Below the pieces are notes generated by a model. It was not told the origin of the DNA. It did no database searches and was given only the letters and a program-made list of their open reading frames with translations. Positions 1 through 6,934 of a DNA stretch of 25,171 bases are shown here, one piece after another. The DNA is from Halanaerobiaceae bacterium (lineage in GTDB: Bacteria; Bacillota; Halanaerobiia; Halanaerobiales; DTU029): contig JAAYLO010000206.1 of the NCBI GenBank assembly GCA_012521855.1, positions 1 through 25,171 of the forward strand, written 5' to 3'. Positions within the stretch are counted from its first letter, which is position 1. The number at the start of each line of letters is the position of its first letter. A program made the translations under genes and the position numbers.

Positions 1-70
1 ATAAATTATATATTTTTTATATATGATTACTTCTAATTTTAAGTTTATTTTTAAAGGGGGTTAAAGAAAT

Positions 71-1588
71 ATGTTAAGGATGGTAGAAGTAGAAAATGGT
101 GTTGTAAAGGGATTACCGGCGGCTGATCCCAGGATTACCAGTTTCAAGGGTATACCCTTTGCCGCTGCTCCAGTTGGCAAAAACCGCTGGCGGGCACCAC
201 AGCCAGCAGAGGATTGGGAGGGTGTCCTGGAGGCCTTCCAGTTTGCACCCATCGGGATGCAGGCCAGGCCTGGTGTTGATAAGGATAATATCTATAGCAG
301 GGAGTGGCATGTTGACCCGGATATACCCATGAGTGAAGACTGCCTTTATCTTAATGTCTGGACACCGGCCGCCAGTGCAGATGAAAAACTACCGGTTTTT
401 GTCTGGTTTTTCGGCGGAGGCCTGCAGGTGGGCTATACTTCTGAAATGGAGTTTGACGGGGAACGTATAGCCCGGAGGGGTGTTGTTGTAGTAACGGCCA
501 ATTACCGTTTAAATGTATTTGGTTTTCTCTGTCACCCCGGGATAACGGCAGAGGTCCCGGAAGCCCCGGCCAATTTCGGCCATCTGGATCAGCAGTATGC
601 AATCCAGTGGGTGAAAAGGAATATAGCAGCCTTTGGCGGTGATCCGGATAATATTACCATTGGCGGCCAGTCTGCGGGTGGCGGCAGTGGACTTGCCCAG
701 CTGACTTCACCACAGAACGAAGGGGCTTTCCAGAGGGCTATCATTCAGAGTGGTGTTTTTGCCCCCCTGTATCCCGGAAACCTCATACCGATCAGGGGGA
801 TCAGTCTGGCTGAGGCTGAAGAGGATGGGGTAAGGTTTTTCGATTTTCTGGGAGTTTCCTCCCTGGAGGAGGCCCGGCAGTTGGATGCAGAATATATCAT
901 GAATAAGGCACTGGAGTATAAAGGATTCTGGGGTACTGTCGTAGATGGTCCTTTCTGTGTGGGAGATCCCTTTAAATTGTTTCTGGGAAATAAACGCCTG
1001 ATGGTGCCATTAATTATAGGCCATACCTCTTCTGAATTTTTCAGTAAGCCCGATGTAAGCAGCAAAGAGGAATTTAAGGACCTGGCTGTAGAGCTTTTTG
1101 CTGATAATGCAGGAGAATTTCTTGAACTTTGCGGGTTTGAATCAGGAGATATAGATGAGGTAGTAGAAAGGGCTACGGTAAACAGCATAGAATATGCCAT
1201 CCGCATCATGGCCAGGGCCAATGCTGAGACAGGAGCCAACACCCCCATGTATTATTACAACTTTGATGCAGAGATACCGGGCTGGGATAATCCGGGAGCA
1301 TTTCACTCTGTAGACCTCTGGTTCTTCTTTGAGACCCTGGCCAAATGCTGGCGGCCCTTTGTCGGCAAACACTATGACCTGGCCCGGCAGATGTGCAATT
1401 ACTGGGCTAACTTTATAAAGACCGGTGATCCTGACGGGAAGGATATAACAGGAGAGGATATGCCACAATGGCATCCCTATACCCCTGAAGAACCTTACGG
1501 AATGCTGTTTAAGGATAAGCCTGAATTTTTAAAGAAAGGCCCGGATGCCCTGATGGATTTTCTGGTTAAAGAATATTTTAAGAGATAG
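71..1588 (+). CDS. Type-B carboxylesterase (alpha/beta hydrolase)
   Basis: Predicted serine hydrolase that cleaves carboxylic esters; the natural substrate cannot be read from sequence. At 505 aa it has the usual length of the family. Visible landmarks are the EDCLYLNV signature at residues 89-96, the oxyanion-hole GGG at 115-117, the nucleophile elbow GGQSAGG with Ser201, a likely acid Glu322 in the HTSSEFF segment, and the catalytic His412 in GAFHSVDLW. No signal peptide is present, so it should be cytoplasmic. The elbow reads GQSAG where GESAG is more common, a tolerated variant. The start ATG follows an AAGGGGG ribosome binding site by about ten bases; an in-frame ATG at 80 is possible. 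Parts of the gene are clearly more GC-rich than the rest of the window. The next gene is same-strand but has its own promoter. Confidence 0.93.
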   Translation: MLRMVEVENGVVKGLPAADPRITSFKGIPFAAAPVGKNRWRAPQPAEDWEGVLEAFQFAPIGMQARPGVDKDNIYSREWHVDPDIPMSEDCLYLNVWTPAASADEKLPVFVWFFGGGLQVGYTSEMEFDGERIARRGVVVVTANYRLNVFGFLCHPGITAEVPEAPANFGHLDQQYAIQWVKRNIAAFGGDPDNITIGGQSAGGGSGLAQLTSPQNEGAFQRAIIQSGVFAPLYPGNLIPIRGISLAEAEEDGVRFFDFLGVSSLEEARQLDAEYIMNKALEYKGFWGTVVDGPFCVGDPFKLFLGNKRLMVPLIIGHTSSEFFSKPDVSSKEEFKDLAVELFADNAGEFLELCGFESGDIDEVVERATVNSIEYAIRIMARANAETGANTPMYYYNFDAEIPGWDNPGAFHSVDLWFFFETLAKCWRPFVGKHYDLARQMCNYWANFIKTGDPDGKDITGEDMPQWHPYTPEEPYGMLFKDKPEFLKKGPDALMDFLVKEYFKR

Positions 1589-1595
1589 GCTGAAT

Positions 1596-1624
1596 TTGCA
1601 TTATCCTGTTACTATGGCTATAAT
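1596..1624 (+). promoter_or_regulatory. Probable sigma-A promoter for the aldose epimerase gene
   Basis: TTGCAT (1596-1601) and TATAAT (1619-1624) are separated by exactly 17 bases. Transcription would begin near 1631, leaving a leader of about 40 bases that carries the AAGGAAGGTGGAG ribosome binding site. It suggests the epimerase can be transcribed independently of the esterase. No terminator is visible between the two genes. Confidence 0.6.
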
Positions 1625-1669
1625 TTAAATAGGATATCTAATTACATAAAAAAGGAAGGTGGAGAGCAA

Positions 1670-2581
1670 TTGGAGACTTTGCTTTATTTAAAAAATGAAT
1701 TTATAGAGCTGGCGGTATCACCTGAAGTGGGAGGAAGTATCTATTCTCTACGTTACAAAAAAGATGGGGAGTGGCTGGATATCATGCGGCCAACTACAGA
1801 AGAGGCCCTGCAGGATGAAGATGCGGGAAGTTTTGCATCTTATAATCTTTTTCCCTATTCAAACCGTATTGAGAATGCCAGATTGAAATTCAAAGGCAGG
1901 GAATATCAACTGGAGGTCAATTTTGATGACGGCCATGCCATCCATGGGGAGGCCTGGCTGAAACCCTGGAAGGTAGTTGAGGCAGAGGAGGACAGGCTGC
2001 TGCTGGAGTTCAACAGTAAGGATTTTGCTGATATATCCTGGCCCTTCCCCTTCCAGGCAAGGATAGAGTATGCCGTAAAGGATAAAGATTTTATAGTGAA
2101 GACATTTATTAAAAATGAGAGTAATGAGCTAATGCCTGCAGGAATGGGTATCCACCCCTATTTTATGCGGGATTTAAAAAATGATGGAGAGAATCCTGTC
2201 CTTAAAATGGAGACAATGGGAGTCTATCCGGGGGAAACACAGATCCCGGCAGGCCGCTGGGTGGAGGCTCCGGAAAAATGGAACTTTACTCCTGGCAGGG
2301 AATTACCGGTTGAGTTTGTAGATCATTGTTTCCGGGTTGGCGAAGGGCCCATTGAAATCAGCTGGGAAAAGAGTAATGTTAAATTGACCATGGAAAGGGA
2401 TGCTGTCTTTAAACATATCGTCCTTTATTGTCCGGTGGGGGAGAGGTTCTTTGCCCTGGAACCGGTCACTAACTGTAATAATGGTTTTAACATGGCTGAA
2501 GAGGGTATAGAGGATACAGGTACTATTGAGCTGGAGCCCGGTGAAGAGATAAGAGGAGAGATATACTTTAGATTTGAATAA
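1670..2581 (+). CDS. Aldose 1-epimerase (galactose mutarotase family)
   Basis: Predicted mutarotase that interconverts alpha and beta anomers of an aldose, acting in the cytoplasm. The 303-aa protein carries the family landmarks in order: Asn65-Arg66 in YSNRIENA, His92 in AIHGEAW, the catalytic-type His162 in GMGIHPYF, and the general-base Glu264 in FALEPVT followed by CNNGFNM. The start is a TTG behind a strong AAGGAAGGTGGAG site. It lies 81 bases after the esterase and has its own good promoter. The sugar specificity is unknown: the family includes galactose mutarotases, hexose-6-phosphate epimerases and others. No sugar catabolic genes surround it to narrow the choice, so no gene symbol is given. 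Confidence 0.9.
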   Translation: METLLYLKNEFIELAVSPEVGGSIYSLRYKKDGEWLDIMRPTTEEALQDEDAGSFASYNLFPYSNRIENARLKFKGREYQLEVNFDDGHAIHGEAWLKPWKVVEAEEDRLLLEFNSKDFADISWPFPFQARIEYAVKDKDFIVKTFIKNESNELMPAGMGIHPYFMRDLKNDGENPVLKMETMGVYPGETQIPAGRWVEAPEKWNFTPGRELPVEFVDHCFRVGEGPIEISWEKSNVKLTMERDAVFKHIVLYCPVGERFFALEPVTNCNNGFNMAEEGIEDTGTIELEPGEEIRGEIYFRFE

Positions 2582-2597
2582 AATATAAATTTATAAT

Positions 2598-2697
2598 AAA
2601 CCCCTTTCTATTCCATAATAAATAATGGTGTCATTTATATTATACCTTTTTATTTGCAATAACAGGACAAATGGGCTAGAAAGGGGTTTGTTTTTTT
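2598..2697 (+). promoter_or_regulatory. Leader hairpin that sequesters the DUF421 ribosome binding site
   Basis: AAACCCCTTTCTA (2598-2610) is the exact reverse complement of TAGAAAGGGGTTT (2677-2689), giving a 13-bp stem, extendable by a few weak pairs, around a 66-base loop. The 3' arm contains the AGAAAGGGG Shine-Dalgarno of the next gene. It is followed by G and seven Ts, and the last two Ts of that run belong to the TTG start codon. The element therefore has the form of both an intrinsic terminator and an SD sequestrator. Whether it is a terminator for the epimerase transcript, an RNA switch for DUF421, or both cannot be decided from sequence. Confidence 0.5.
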
Positions 2698-3376
2698 GGA
2701 TATTATTCATATTACTGTTAAACTGGTGGTAGGTTTTATATCACTTTTTCTGGTGACCAGGCTTTTAGGCAAGACACAGATTAATCAGATTACCCCCTTT
2801 GATTTTGTTTCAGCCATGGTTATGGGGGAACTTTTCGGAAATGTCATTTATGACCGGGAGGTTAATGTTTTCTATGCTGTTTATGCTACTGCTCTCTGGG
2901 GGGCACTAATACTTGCCACAGATTATATAGCACAGAAATTTTTGAAGGCCAGGAGCTTTCTGGAAGGGAATCCGGATGTAATTATCCGTAATGGGATTAT
3001 AGATCAAAAGATAATGAAGAAGAATATGCTGGATATTAATACTTTGCTGGAGATGTTACGGCAGAAAGACGTCTTTACACTGCAGGATGTGGAGTATGCC
3101 ATCCTGGAGGCCAGCGGAACTCTCAGTGTCTTAAAGAAAACAGCAGCCCAGGCGGTGAAGAGGGGTGATCTCCAGCTGCCAGCCCGGCCGGTTAACCTGG
3201 CCACTGCTATAATTATCGATGGAGAGATATTATGGCGGGATCTGGAGAATACCGGTTTGAATATTAAGGATTTGAAGGAAGAGATAGAGAAAAAGGGCTA
3301 TAAAGACGTCAGGGATATTTTTTACGCTGAATGGATGGAGGGAAGAGGGCTTTTAATTCAGGGATATCCGGATTGA
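2696..3376 (+). CDS. DUF421 (YetF-like) membrane protein
   Basis: A 226-aa protein of the DUF421 family, which is widespread in spore-formers and other bacteria and has no firmly assigned molecular function. Residues 1-25 and about 58-80 are strongly hydrophobic and should be membrane segments; an amphipathic region around 34-50 may be a third. The cytoplasmic part shows the family signatures: GNPDVIIRNG near 91-100, the LLEMLRQKDVFTLQDVEYA stretch near 117-135, and ILEASGTLSVLKK at 136-148. The start is TTG, immediately after the T-run of an upstream inverted repeat that contains the ribosome binding site. The gene stands alone: it is 115 bases from the epimerase and 100 bases from the spore-coat pair. 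Confidence 0.88.
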   Translation: MDIIHITVKLVVGFISLFLVTRLLGKTQINQITPFDFVSAMVMGELFGNVIYDREVNVFYAVYATALWGALILATDYIAQKFLKARSFLEGNPDVIIRNGIIDQKIMKKNMLDINTLLEMLRQKDVFTLQDVEYAILEASGTLSVLKKTAAQAVKRGDLQLPARPVNLATAIIIDGEILWRDLENTGLNIKDLKEEIEKKGYKDVRDIFYAEWMEGRGLLIQGYPD

Positions 3377-3410
3377 TATTTTTCAACTGTTGTAACTGGT
3401 GTAAATTAAC

Positions 3411-3442
3411 AGTATTATATCCCCTGCCTTTTCCTATACTAT
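3411..3442 (+). promoter_or_regulatory. Possible sporulation sigma-factor (E/K-like) promoter
   Basis: AGTATTAT (3411-3418) and CTATACTAT (3434-3442) are separated by 15 bases. This arrangement resembles mother-cell sigma-E or sigma-K promoters better than a sigma-A site, and it precedes two spore-coat-like genes. The match is approximate and the surrounding DNA is AT-rich, so chance is a real alternative. Confidence 0.3.
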
Positions 3443-3476
3443 ATATGAAAGAAAATAGAGAGGAGGGGATAATGGC

Positions 3477-3665
3477 ATGTCTCAAATTTCCAATATAGAG
3501 CTGGAGAATCTAAGACATCTTATCAGTACCGAACAGCTCTGTTATGCCAAGGCCAGGGCTTTTGCCCAGCAGGTGAGTGACCCTCAACTGAAGAGTTACC
3601 TGGAAAAACAGGCCTGGAGTGCAGAGCAGAGCATACAGAATTTAAATCAGTTTTTGTTTTCCTGA
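3477..3665 (+). CDS. Small CotF-like spore-coat-associated protein
   Basis: A 62-aa helical protein with no signal peptide or membrane segment. Its pattern (LENLRHLISTEQLCYAKARA near residues 10-29, then a DPQLKSYLEK element at 37-46) resembles the small ferritin-like or CotF-related proteins found next to larger CotF proteins in clostridia. The ATG is preceded by AGGAGGGG at an eight-base spacing; an overlapping ATG at 3472 is in another frame and stops at once. The next gene begins 28 bases downstream and has related repeats (NPRLKQML against DPQLKSYL), supporting a common operon and family. The role in the spore coat is inferred from family resemblance only. Confidence 0.72.
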   Translation: MSQISNIELENLRHLISTEQLCYAKARAFAQQVSDPQLKSYLEKQAWSAEQSIQNLNQFLFS

Positions 3666-3693
3666 ATATAGCTGAATAGAAAGGAGTATTTCC

Positions 3694-4125
3694 ATGTTAA
3701 GGGACCAGGATTATGCCCTCGATTTTTTATTTGGTGTCAAGACCTCTATTCTGGACCTGACCAGAGCAGCAGTAGAAGCAGAAAATCCCCGCTTAAAGCA
3801 GATGCTGATTCAGATGAGAAACAAGGCAGAACAAAGCCATGAAGAGATTTATAAGATTACAGAGAGGATCAATGCCTATCTTCCTGCTGCTCCGGCAGAC
3901 AATCAGCATCTCCAGAGAGCGGGACAGTTTTTTCAGCAAAATCAACAGGATTTGCTGAGAAATACTGCTGAAACCCATCAATATGCCAGTACATATCAGG
4001 GTTCTTATTACGGCAGTAATTATGGAACAAACACAGGAAGTGAACAGTATCAGAATAGAACTGCTTATTATGAGAATATAAATCCTTTGCAGTCTCAGGG
4101 CAGCCAGTATTACCGTTACAAGTAG
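3694..4125 (+). CDS. CotF-family spore coat protein
   Basis: A 143-aa protein whose N-terminal half (about 1-85) is a helical CotF-type domain: RDQDYALDFLFGVKTSILD, AAVEAENPRLKQML, then KAEQSHEEIYKITE and a YLPAAPADNQ element typical of the family. The C-terminal tail from about residue 95 is low in hydrophobics and rich in Tyr, Gln, Asn, Ser and Gly (for example GSYYGSNYG), a composition suited to coat cross-linking or assembly. The ribosome binding site AAGGAG lies seven bases from the ATG. It follows the 62-aa relative and ends at a strong terminator, so the two form a compact operon. A location in the spore coat is inferred from the family. Confidence 0.82.
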   Translation: MLRDQDYALDFLFGVKTSILDLTRAAVEAENPRLKQMLIQMRNKAEQSHEEIYKITERINAYLPAAPADNQHLQRAGQFFQQNQQDLLRNTAETHQYASTYQGSYYGSNYGTNTGSEQYQNRTAYYENINPLQSQGSQYYRYK

Positions 4126-4143
4126 AAGCATGTTTTTAAAAAG

Positions 4144-4184
4144 GGCCGGTAGATGGGTATTTCCATTGTACCGGTCGTTTTTTT
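4144..4184 (+). terminator. Rho-independent terminator of the spore-coat operon
   Basis: GGCCGGTA (4144-4151) pairs with TACCGGTC (4169-4176) through one G-T wobble, and ATGG (4153-4156) pairs with CCAT (4163-4166) across a small internal bulge, leaving a six-base loop. Seven Ts follow at 4178-4184. The hairpin begins 18 bases after the coat gene stop codon. Confidence 0.85.
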
Positions 4185-4194
4185 GTTATATAAT
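4166..4194 (+). promoter_or_regulatory. Sigma-A promoter for the ttcA-nadE pair, overlapping a terminator
   Basis: TTGTAC (4166-4171) and TATAAT (4189-4194) are 17 bases apart. The -35 hexamer lies within the 3' arm of the preceding terminator, and the T-run fills the spacer. Transcription would start near 4201, which rules against translation starts at 4130 or 4199 and favours the TTG at 4244. Confidence 0.6.
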
Positions 4195-4243
4195 TATAAT
4201 GACTCAAAAGGATTGTAATTTTGTTAATTTGGGAGTGAAGGAT

Positions 4244-5026
4244 TTGAAATTATCTTTACCGGGAAATATCAGCAATAAGATTGTAAAAGCCATTGCGGAG
4301 TTTAATCTGATTAAAGATGGAGATCACATCCTGGTCGGCCTTTCCGGCGGAAAGGACAGCAGTTTCCTGGTATATGCACTGGCAGTACTTAGAAGACACC
4401 TGGCCATTGATTTTGATTTATCGGCAGTAACAATTGATCCTGGTTTTAAAGAAAATGATTATTCCTATCTGGAAAATCTCTGTGCCAGACTGGATATACC
4501 TTGTCATATAGAAAAGACCAGGATAGCTGAGTATATTTTGAGTGTAAATTCCGGTACGCCCTGTGCGAAATGTGCTCATTTCCGGAGGGGAGCCCTTGTA
4601 CAATATATGAAAAGGAATGGTTTTAAAAAGCTGGCCTTTGGCCATCATTATGATGATGCCGTGGAAACCTTTTTAATGAGTATATTATACTCAGGCCAGA
4701 TTTTGAGTTTACAGCCTGTACGTTATTTATCAGATAATGATATTTACATAATAAGACCCTTAATTTATCTCAGGGAAAAGTTGATAATAGATGAGGGAAG
4801 AAAATTGATTGGTTTTCAGGAAAAAGATAATCCCTGTCCTTATAATGAGAGGTCCAAAAGGGCAGAAATAAAGAAAGAGCTGGGTCGGTATACCCATAAT
4901 AAACAGTTATTTTATAATCTTGCAGCAGCCATGAGGGAAGGGGTTCCTGTGGAATTATGGCCTGCAGAGATGGAGGAAAAAGAGCTGTATAAAAAGATGC
5001 AAAGTTTGTATGGAAAGCGAAGATAG
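4244..5026 (+). CDS. ttcA: TtcA-family tRNA 2-thiocytidine biosynthesis protein
   Basis: Predicted PP-loop ATPase that adenylates and thiolates cytidine 32 of tRNA, using an iron-sulfur cluster. From the TTG start it is 260 aa. It shows the PP-loop SGGKDS at 34-39, the cysteine pair Cys107-x2-Cys110 in CAKCAHFRRG, the GHHYDD motif at 133-138 and a third cysteine, Cys198, in NPCPYN. The spacing matches the three cluster-binding cysteines of TtcA. The frame is open back to 4130, but that region holds the upstream terminator and this gene's promoter. The TTG at 4244 is preceded by GGGAGTGAAGGA at good spacing, so I place the start there. The gene is followed 23 bases later by nadE. Firmicutes have several TtcA-like paralogues, so the exact tRNA target is less certain than the chemistry. 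Confidence 0.82.
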   Translation: MKLSLPGNISNKIVKAIAEFNLIKDGDHILVGLSGGKDSSFLVYALAVLRRHLAIDFDLSAVTIDPGFKENDYSYLENLCARLDIPCHIEKTRIAEYILSVNSGTPCAKCAHFRRGALVQYMKRNGFKKLAFGHHYDDAVETFLMSILYSGQILSLQPVRYLSDNDIYIIRPLIYLREKLIIDEGRKLIGFQEKDNPCPYNERSKRAEIKKELGRYTHNKQLFYNLAAAMREGVPVELWPAEMEEKELYKKMQSLYGKRR

Positions 5027-5049
5027 AACAGGAAAGTGAGGTTTTTAGA

Positions 5050-5793
5050 ATGACAAATCTTGATTATGCAAAGGTTGAGAAAGTACTGGTGGGCTGGCTT
5101 CAGGAAAGGATCAGGGAGGTGGGGGCTCTTGGAGCAGTGGTGGGCTTAAGCGGAGGTCTGGATTCAGCAGTAACAGCAGTACTCTGCCAGAAGGCCTTTC
5201 CTGAAAATTTTCTCGGGGTGATTATGCCCTGTTATAGTAATGAGGAAGATGAGCAGGATGCAGTTCTGCTGGCTGAAAAATTCGGTATCAAGTACATAAA
5301 TAGAGATTTAGGCGGGGTTTTTGATGAGTTTTTGATGATATTACAGGGCAGCCGGGAAAAAGAGGAAAATCTGGCTCTGGCCAATATTAAACCAAGACTC
5401 AGGATGATTACTCTATATTATTATGCTTCCAGGCACAATTACCTGGTAGTCGGTACAGATAACTGGAGTGAATTGAAAACAGGTTATTTTACCAAATACG
5501 GTGACGGCGGTGTTGACCTTATTCCTCTGGGCAGACTGGTTAAATCAGAAGTCCGTGAGCTGGCCAGATATCTTGCTATACCGGAAAAAATAATCAACAA
5601 AACCCCATCAGCCGGTCTCTGGCAGGACCAGACTGATGAAAAAGAGATGGGAATCAGCTATGAATTGCTGGATAAATATATCCTGACCGGGGAAGCTGAG
5701 GAAACTGTGCGGGAAAGGATTGAAGAACTGGCCAGGAAAAATGCCCATAAAATTAAGCCTATTCCCATTCCTGAGAGAAGTCTTCTGGGGTAA
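5050..5793 (+). CDS. nadE: NAD(+) synthetase, ammonia-dependent type
   Basis: Converts nicotinic acid adenine dinucleotide to NAD with ATP and ammonia, the last step of NAD synthesis, in the cytosol. The 247-aa protein has only the synthetase domain and no glutaminase domain, so it should use free ammonia. Motifs are the PP-loop SGGLDS at 34-39, ANIKPRLRM at 110-118, GTDNWSELKTGYFTKYGDGG at 134-153, and PSAGLWQDQTDEKEMG at 185-200. All are intact. The ATG follows a GAGG site. It is probably co-transcribed with the preceding ttcA-like gene; the two share ATP-pyrophosphatase chemistry but not a pathway. An AT-rich gap of 116 bases follows. Confidence 0.95.
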   Translation: MTNLDYAKVEKVLVGWLQERIREVGALGAVVGLSGGLDSAVTAVLCQKAFPENFLGVIMPCYSNEEDEQDAVLLAEKFGIKYINRDLGGVFDEFLMILQGSREKEENLALANIKPRLRMITLYYYASRHNYLVVGTDNWSELKTGYFTKYGDGGVDLIPLGRLVKSEVRELARYLAIPEKIINKTPSAGLWQDQTDEKEMGISYELLDKYILTGEAEETVRERIEELARKNAHKIKPIPIPERSLLG

Positions 5794-5821
5794 TAGTTTA
5801 AAAATAGAAAATGTAATGGAA

Positions 5822-5845
5822 AAATGTGCAGGAAAATACACATTT
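5822..5845 (+). terminator. Weak hairpin after nadE
   Basis: AAATGTG (5822-5828) and CACATTT (5839-5845) form a seven-bp stem around a ten-base loop. There is no real T-run afterwards. It may attenuate readthrough into the following outer-membrane protein gene, but it is marginal. Confidence 0.25.
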
Positions 5846-5909
5846 ATAAAGAATATATAGAAATAGTGTTATTCATAAAAATATAATAAAAAAGGGAGAG
5901 AGGAATTCG

Positions 5910-6818
5910 ATGAAGAAGACTTTATTATTGTCCATTATTTTCCTGTTTTTGCTGTCAACTAATGTTATGCCTTTCGGTTATTTTCAAACAGGACGGGAAA
6001 TATTTCTGGATTTTGATCAGGAAATAAATAATGCTGCTCTTTATTATGGACCGGGCCAGGGGGAAATGGAGTATCTTTTAACGCCTTTGGTTTATTATAA
6101 TGGAGAGACTCAGGGTATTATGGAACATCTTTTTTTATTGGGCCTGGGTGTGGGTGAAAACACTGAAATAAGCGGTATTTTTTTATCAGAAGTATATGAC
6201 GGTAGTAATGATAGCCCGACACAGTTTTTTATAGGAATTAAGAATCAAAATGAAATAAAAGACTGGAAAGTGGCTGCATTAGCAGGTTATAATTCGTTAT
6301 CTGATGGTAATGAAACTATGGATGGTTTCAGGATTGGTTTGCTAACAGATTATGTTTTGTCTGAAAAATTGACATTATATAATAATCTTGTTTATTTTAA
6401 AATAGATGAATTCTCATCTACTTCGCTGACAAATGGTTTATCTTACGAAGCTGATGAGAAAACACGGTTTTTAATAAGTGTATTTACAAGTTCGGTCGAT
6501 GAATTAGATATTACCAGTAATATTTTCAGTGCTCTTCTGGAATATGAACTGAATGATGATATTATATATACAGGCAAAGTATATAAAGATAGTGAAGAAG
6601 ATAATTATGTTATAAGTAATCAGATAAAGCTGGAACTGATGGATGGTCTTAGTTTAACCGGGCTCTTTACATATAATTCCTCTGATCTTGAGAACAACTC
6701 TATTGCAGTGGGTGCAGAAAAAGAGTTTGAAAAACTGAGTCTGAAGGGGGCATACTGGACAGAGCTTGGTGATTATAATTATAGCAAGTTTGTCCTGGGT
6801 CTTGGCTACAAATTTTAA
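5910..6818 (+). CDS. Predicted outer-membrane beta-barrel protein
   Basis: I do not recognise the family. The 302-aa protein starts with a typical signal peptide (MKKTLLLSIIFLFLLSTNVM); cleavage probably falls around residues 19-22. The rest has no transmembrane helix. It is made of short alternating polar and hydrophobic stretches rich in Tyr, Gly, Leu, Asp and Asn, such as TLYNNLVYFKID and SLTGLFTYNSSD, and it ends in LGLGYKF. A C-terminal Phe after alternating residues is the usual signal for outer-membrane barrel insertion, which fits a cell that also makes lipopolysaccharide. The ribosome binding site is GGGAGAGAGG. A second, smaller barrel-like gene follows in tandem. A porin or channel role is an inference. 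Confidence 0.7.
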   Translation: MKKTLLLSIIFLFLLSTNVMPFGYFQTGREIFLDFDQEINNAALYYGPGQGEMEYLLTPLVYYNGETQGIMEHLFLLGLGVGENTEISGIFLSEVYDGSNDSPTQFFIGIKNQNEIKDWKVAALAGYNSLSDGNETMDGFRIGLLTDYVLSEKLTLYNNLVYFKIDEFSSTSLTNGLSYEADEKTRFLISVFTSSVDELDITSNIFSALLEYELNDDIIYTGKVYKDSEEDNYVISNQIKLELMDGLSLTGLFTYNSSDLENNSIAVGAEKEFEKLSLKGAYWTELGDYNYSKFVLGLGYKF

Positions 6819-6877
6819 AATATGTTTCTGGAATTTGTAATAAAAATTTATTTCAAGTGGATATAGGCAGGATAAAA

Positions 6878-6905
6878 TTGTATTTTGGTGAATATATATT
6901 ATAAA
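6878..6905 (+). promoter_or_regulatory. Possible promoter for the second beta-barrel gene
   Basis: TTGTAT (6878-6883) and TATAAA (6900-6905) are 16 bases apart, with transcription expected near 6912, just ahead of the AGGAGAG ribosome binding site at 6921-6927. The surrounding DNA is very AT-rich, which lowers the weight of the match. Confidence 0.4.
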
Positions 6906-6934
6906 TGAATTTAAAAGAAAAGGAGAGATGTTAA

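Noticed and set aside
1..70. Promoter for the esterase in the first 70 bases.
   Set aside because: The stretch is almost pure A/T with several -10-like strings but no convincing -35; the true promoter may lie before the window.
745..1248. A 167-codon minus-strand frame inside the esterase gene.
   Set aside because: It is antisense to a gene with intact catalytic motifs and shows serine-rich, motif-free sequence.
4130..4243. N-terminal extension of the ttcA-like gene to an ATG at 4130 or 4199.
   Set aside because: The stretch contains a terminator and the promoter; neither ATG has a ribosome binding site, whereas TTG 4244 does.
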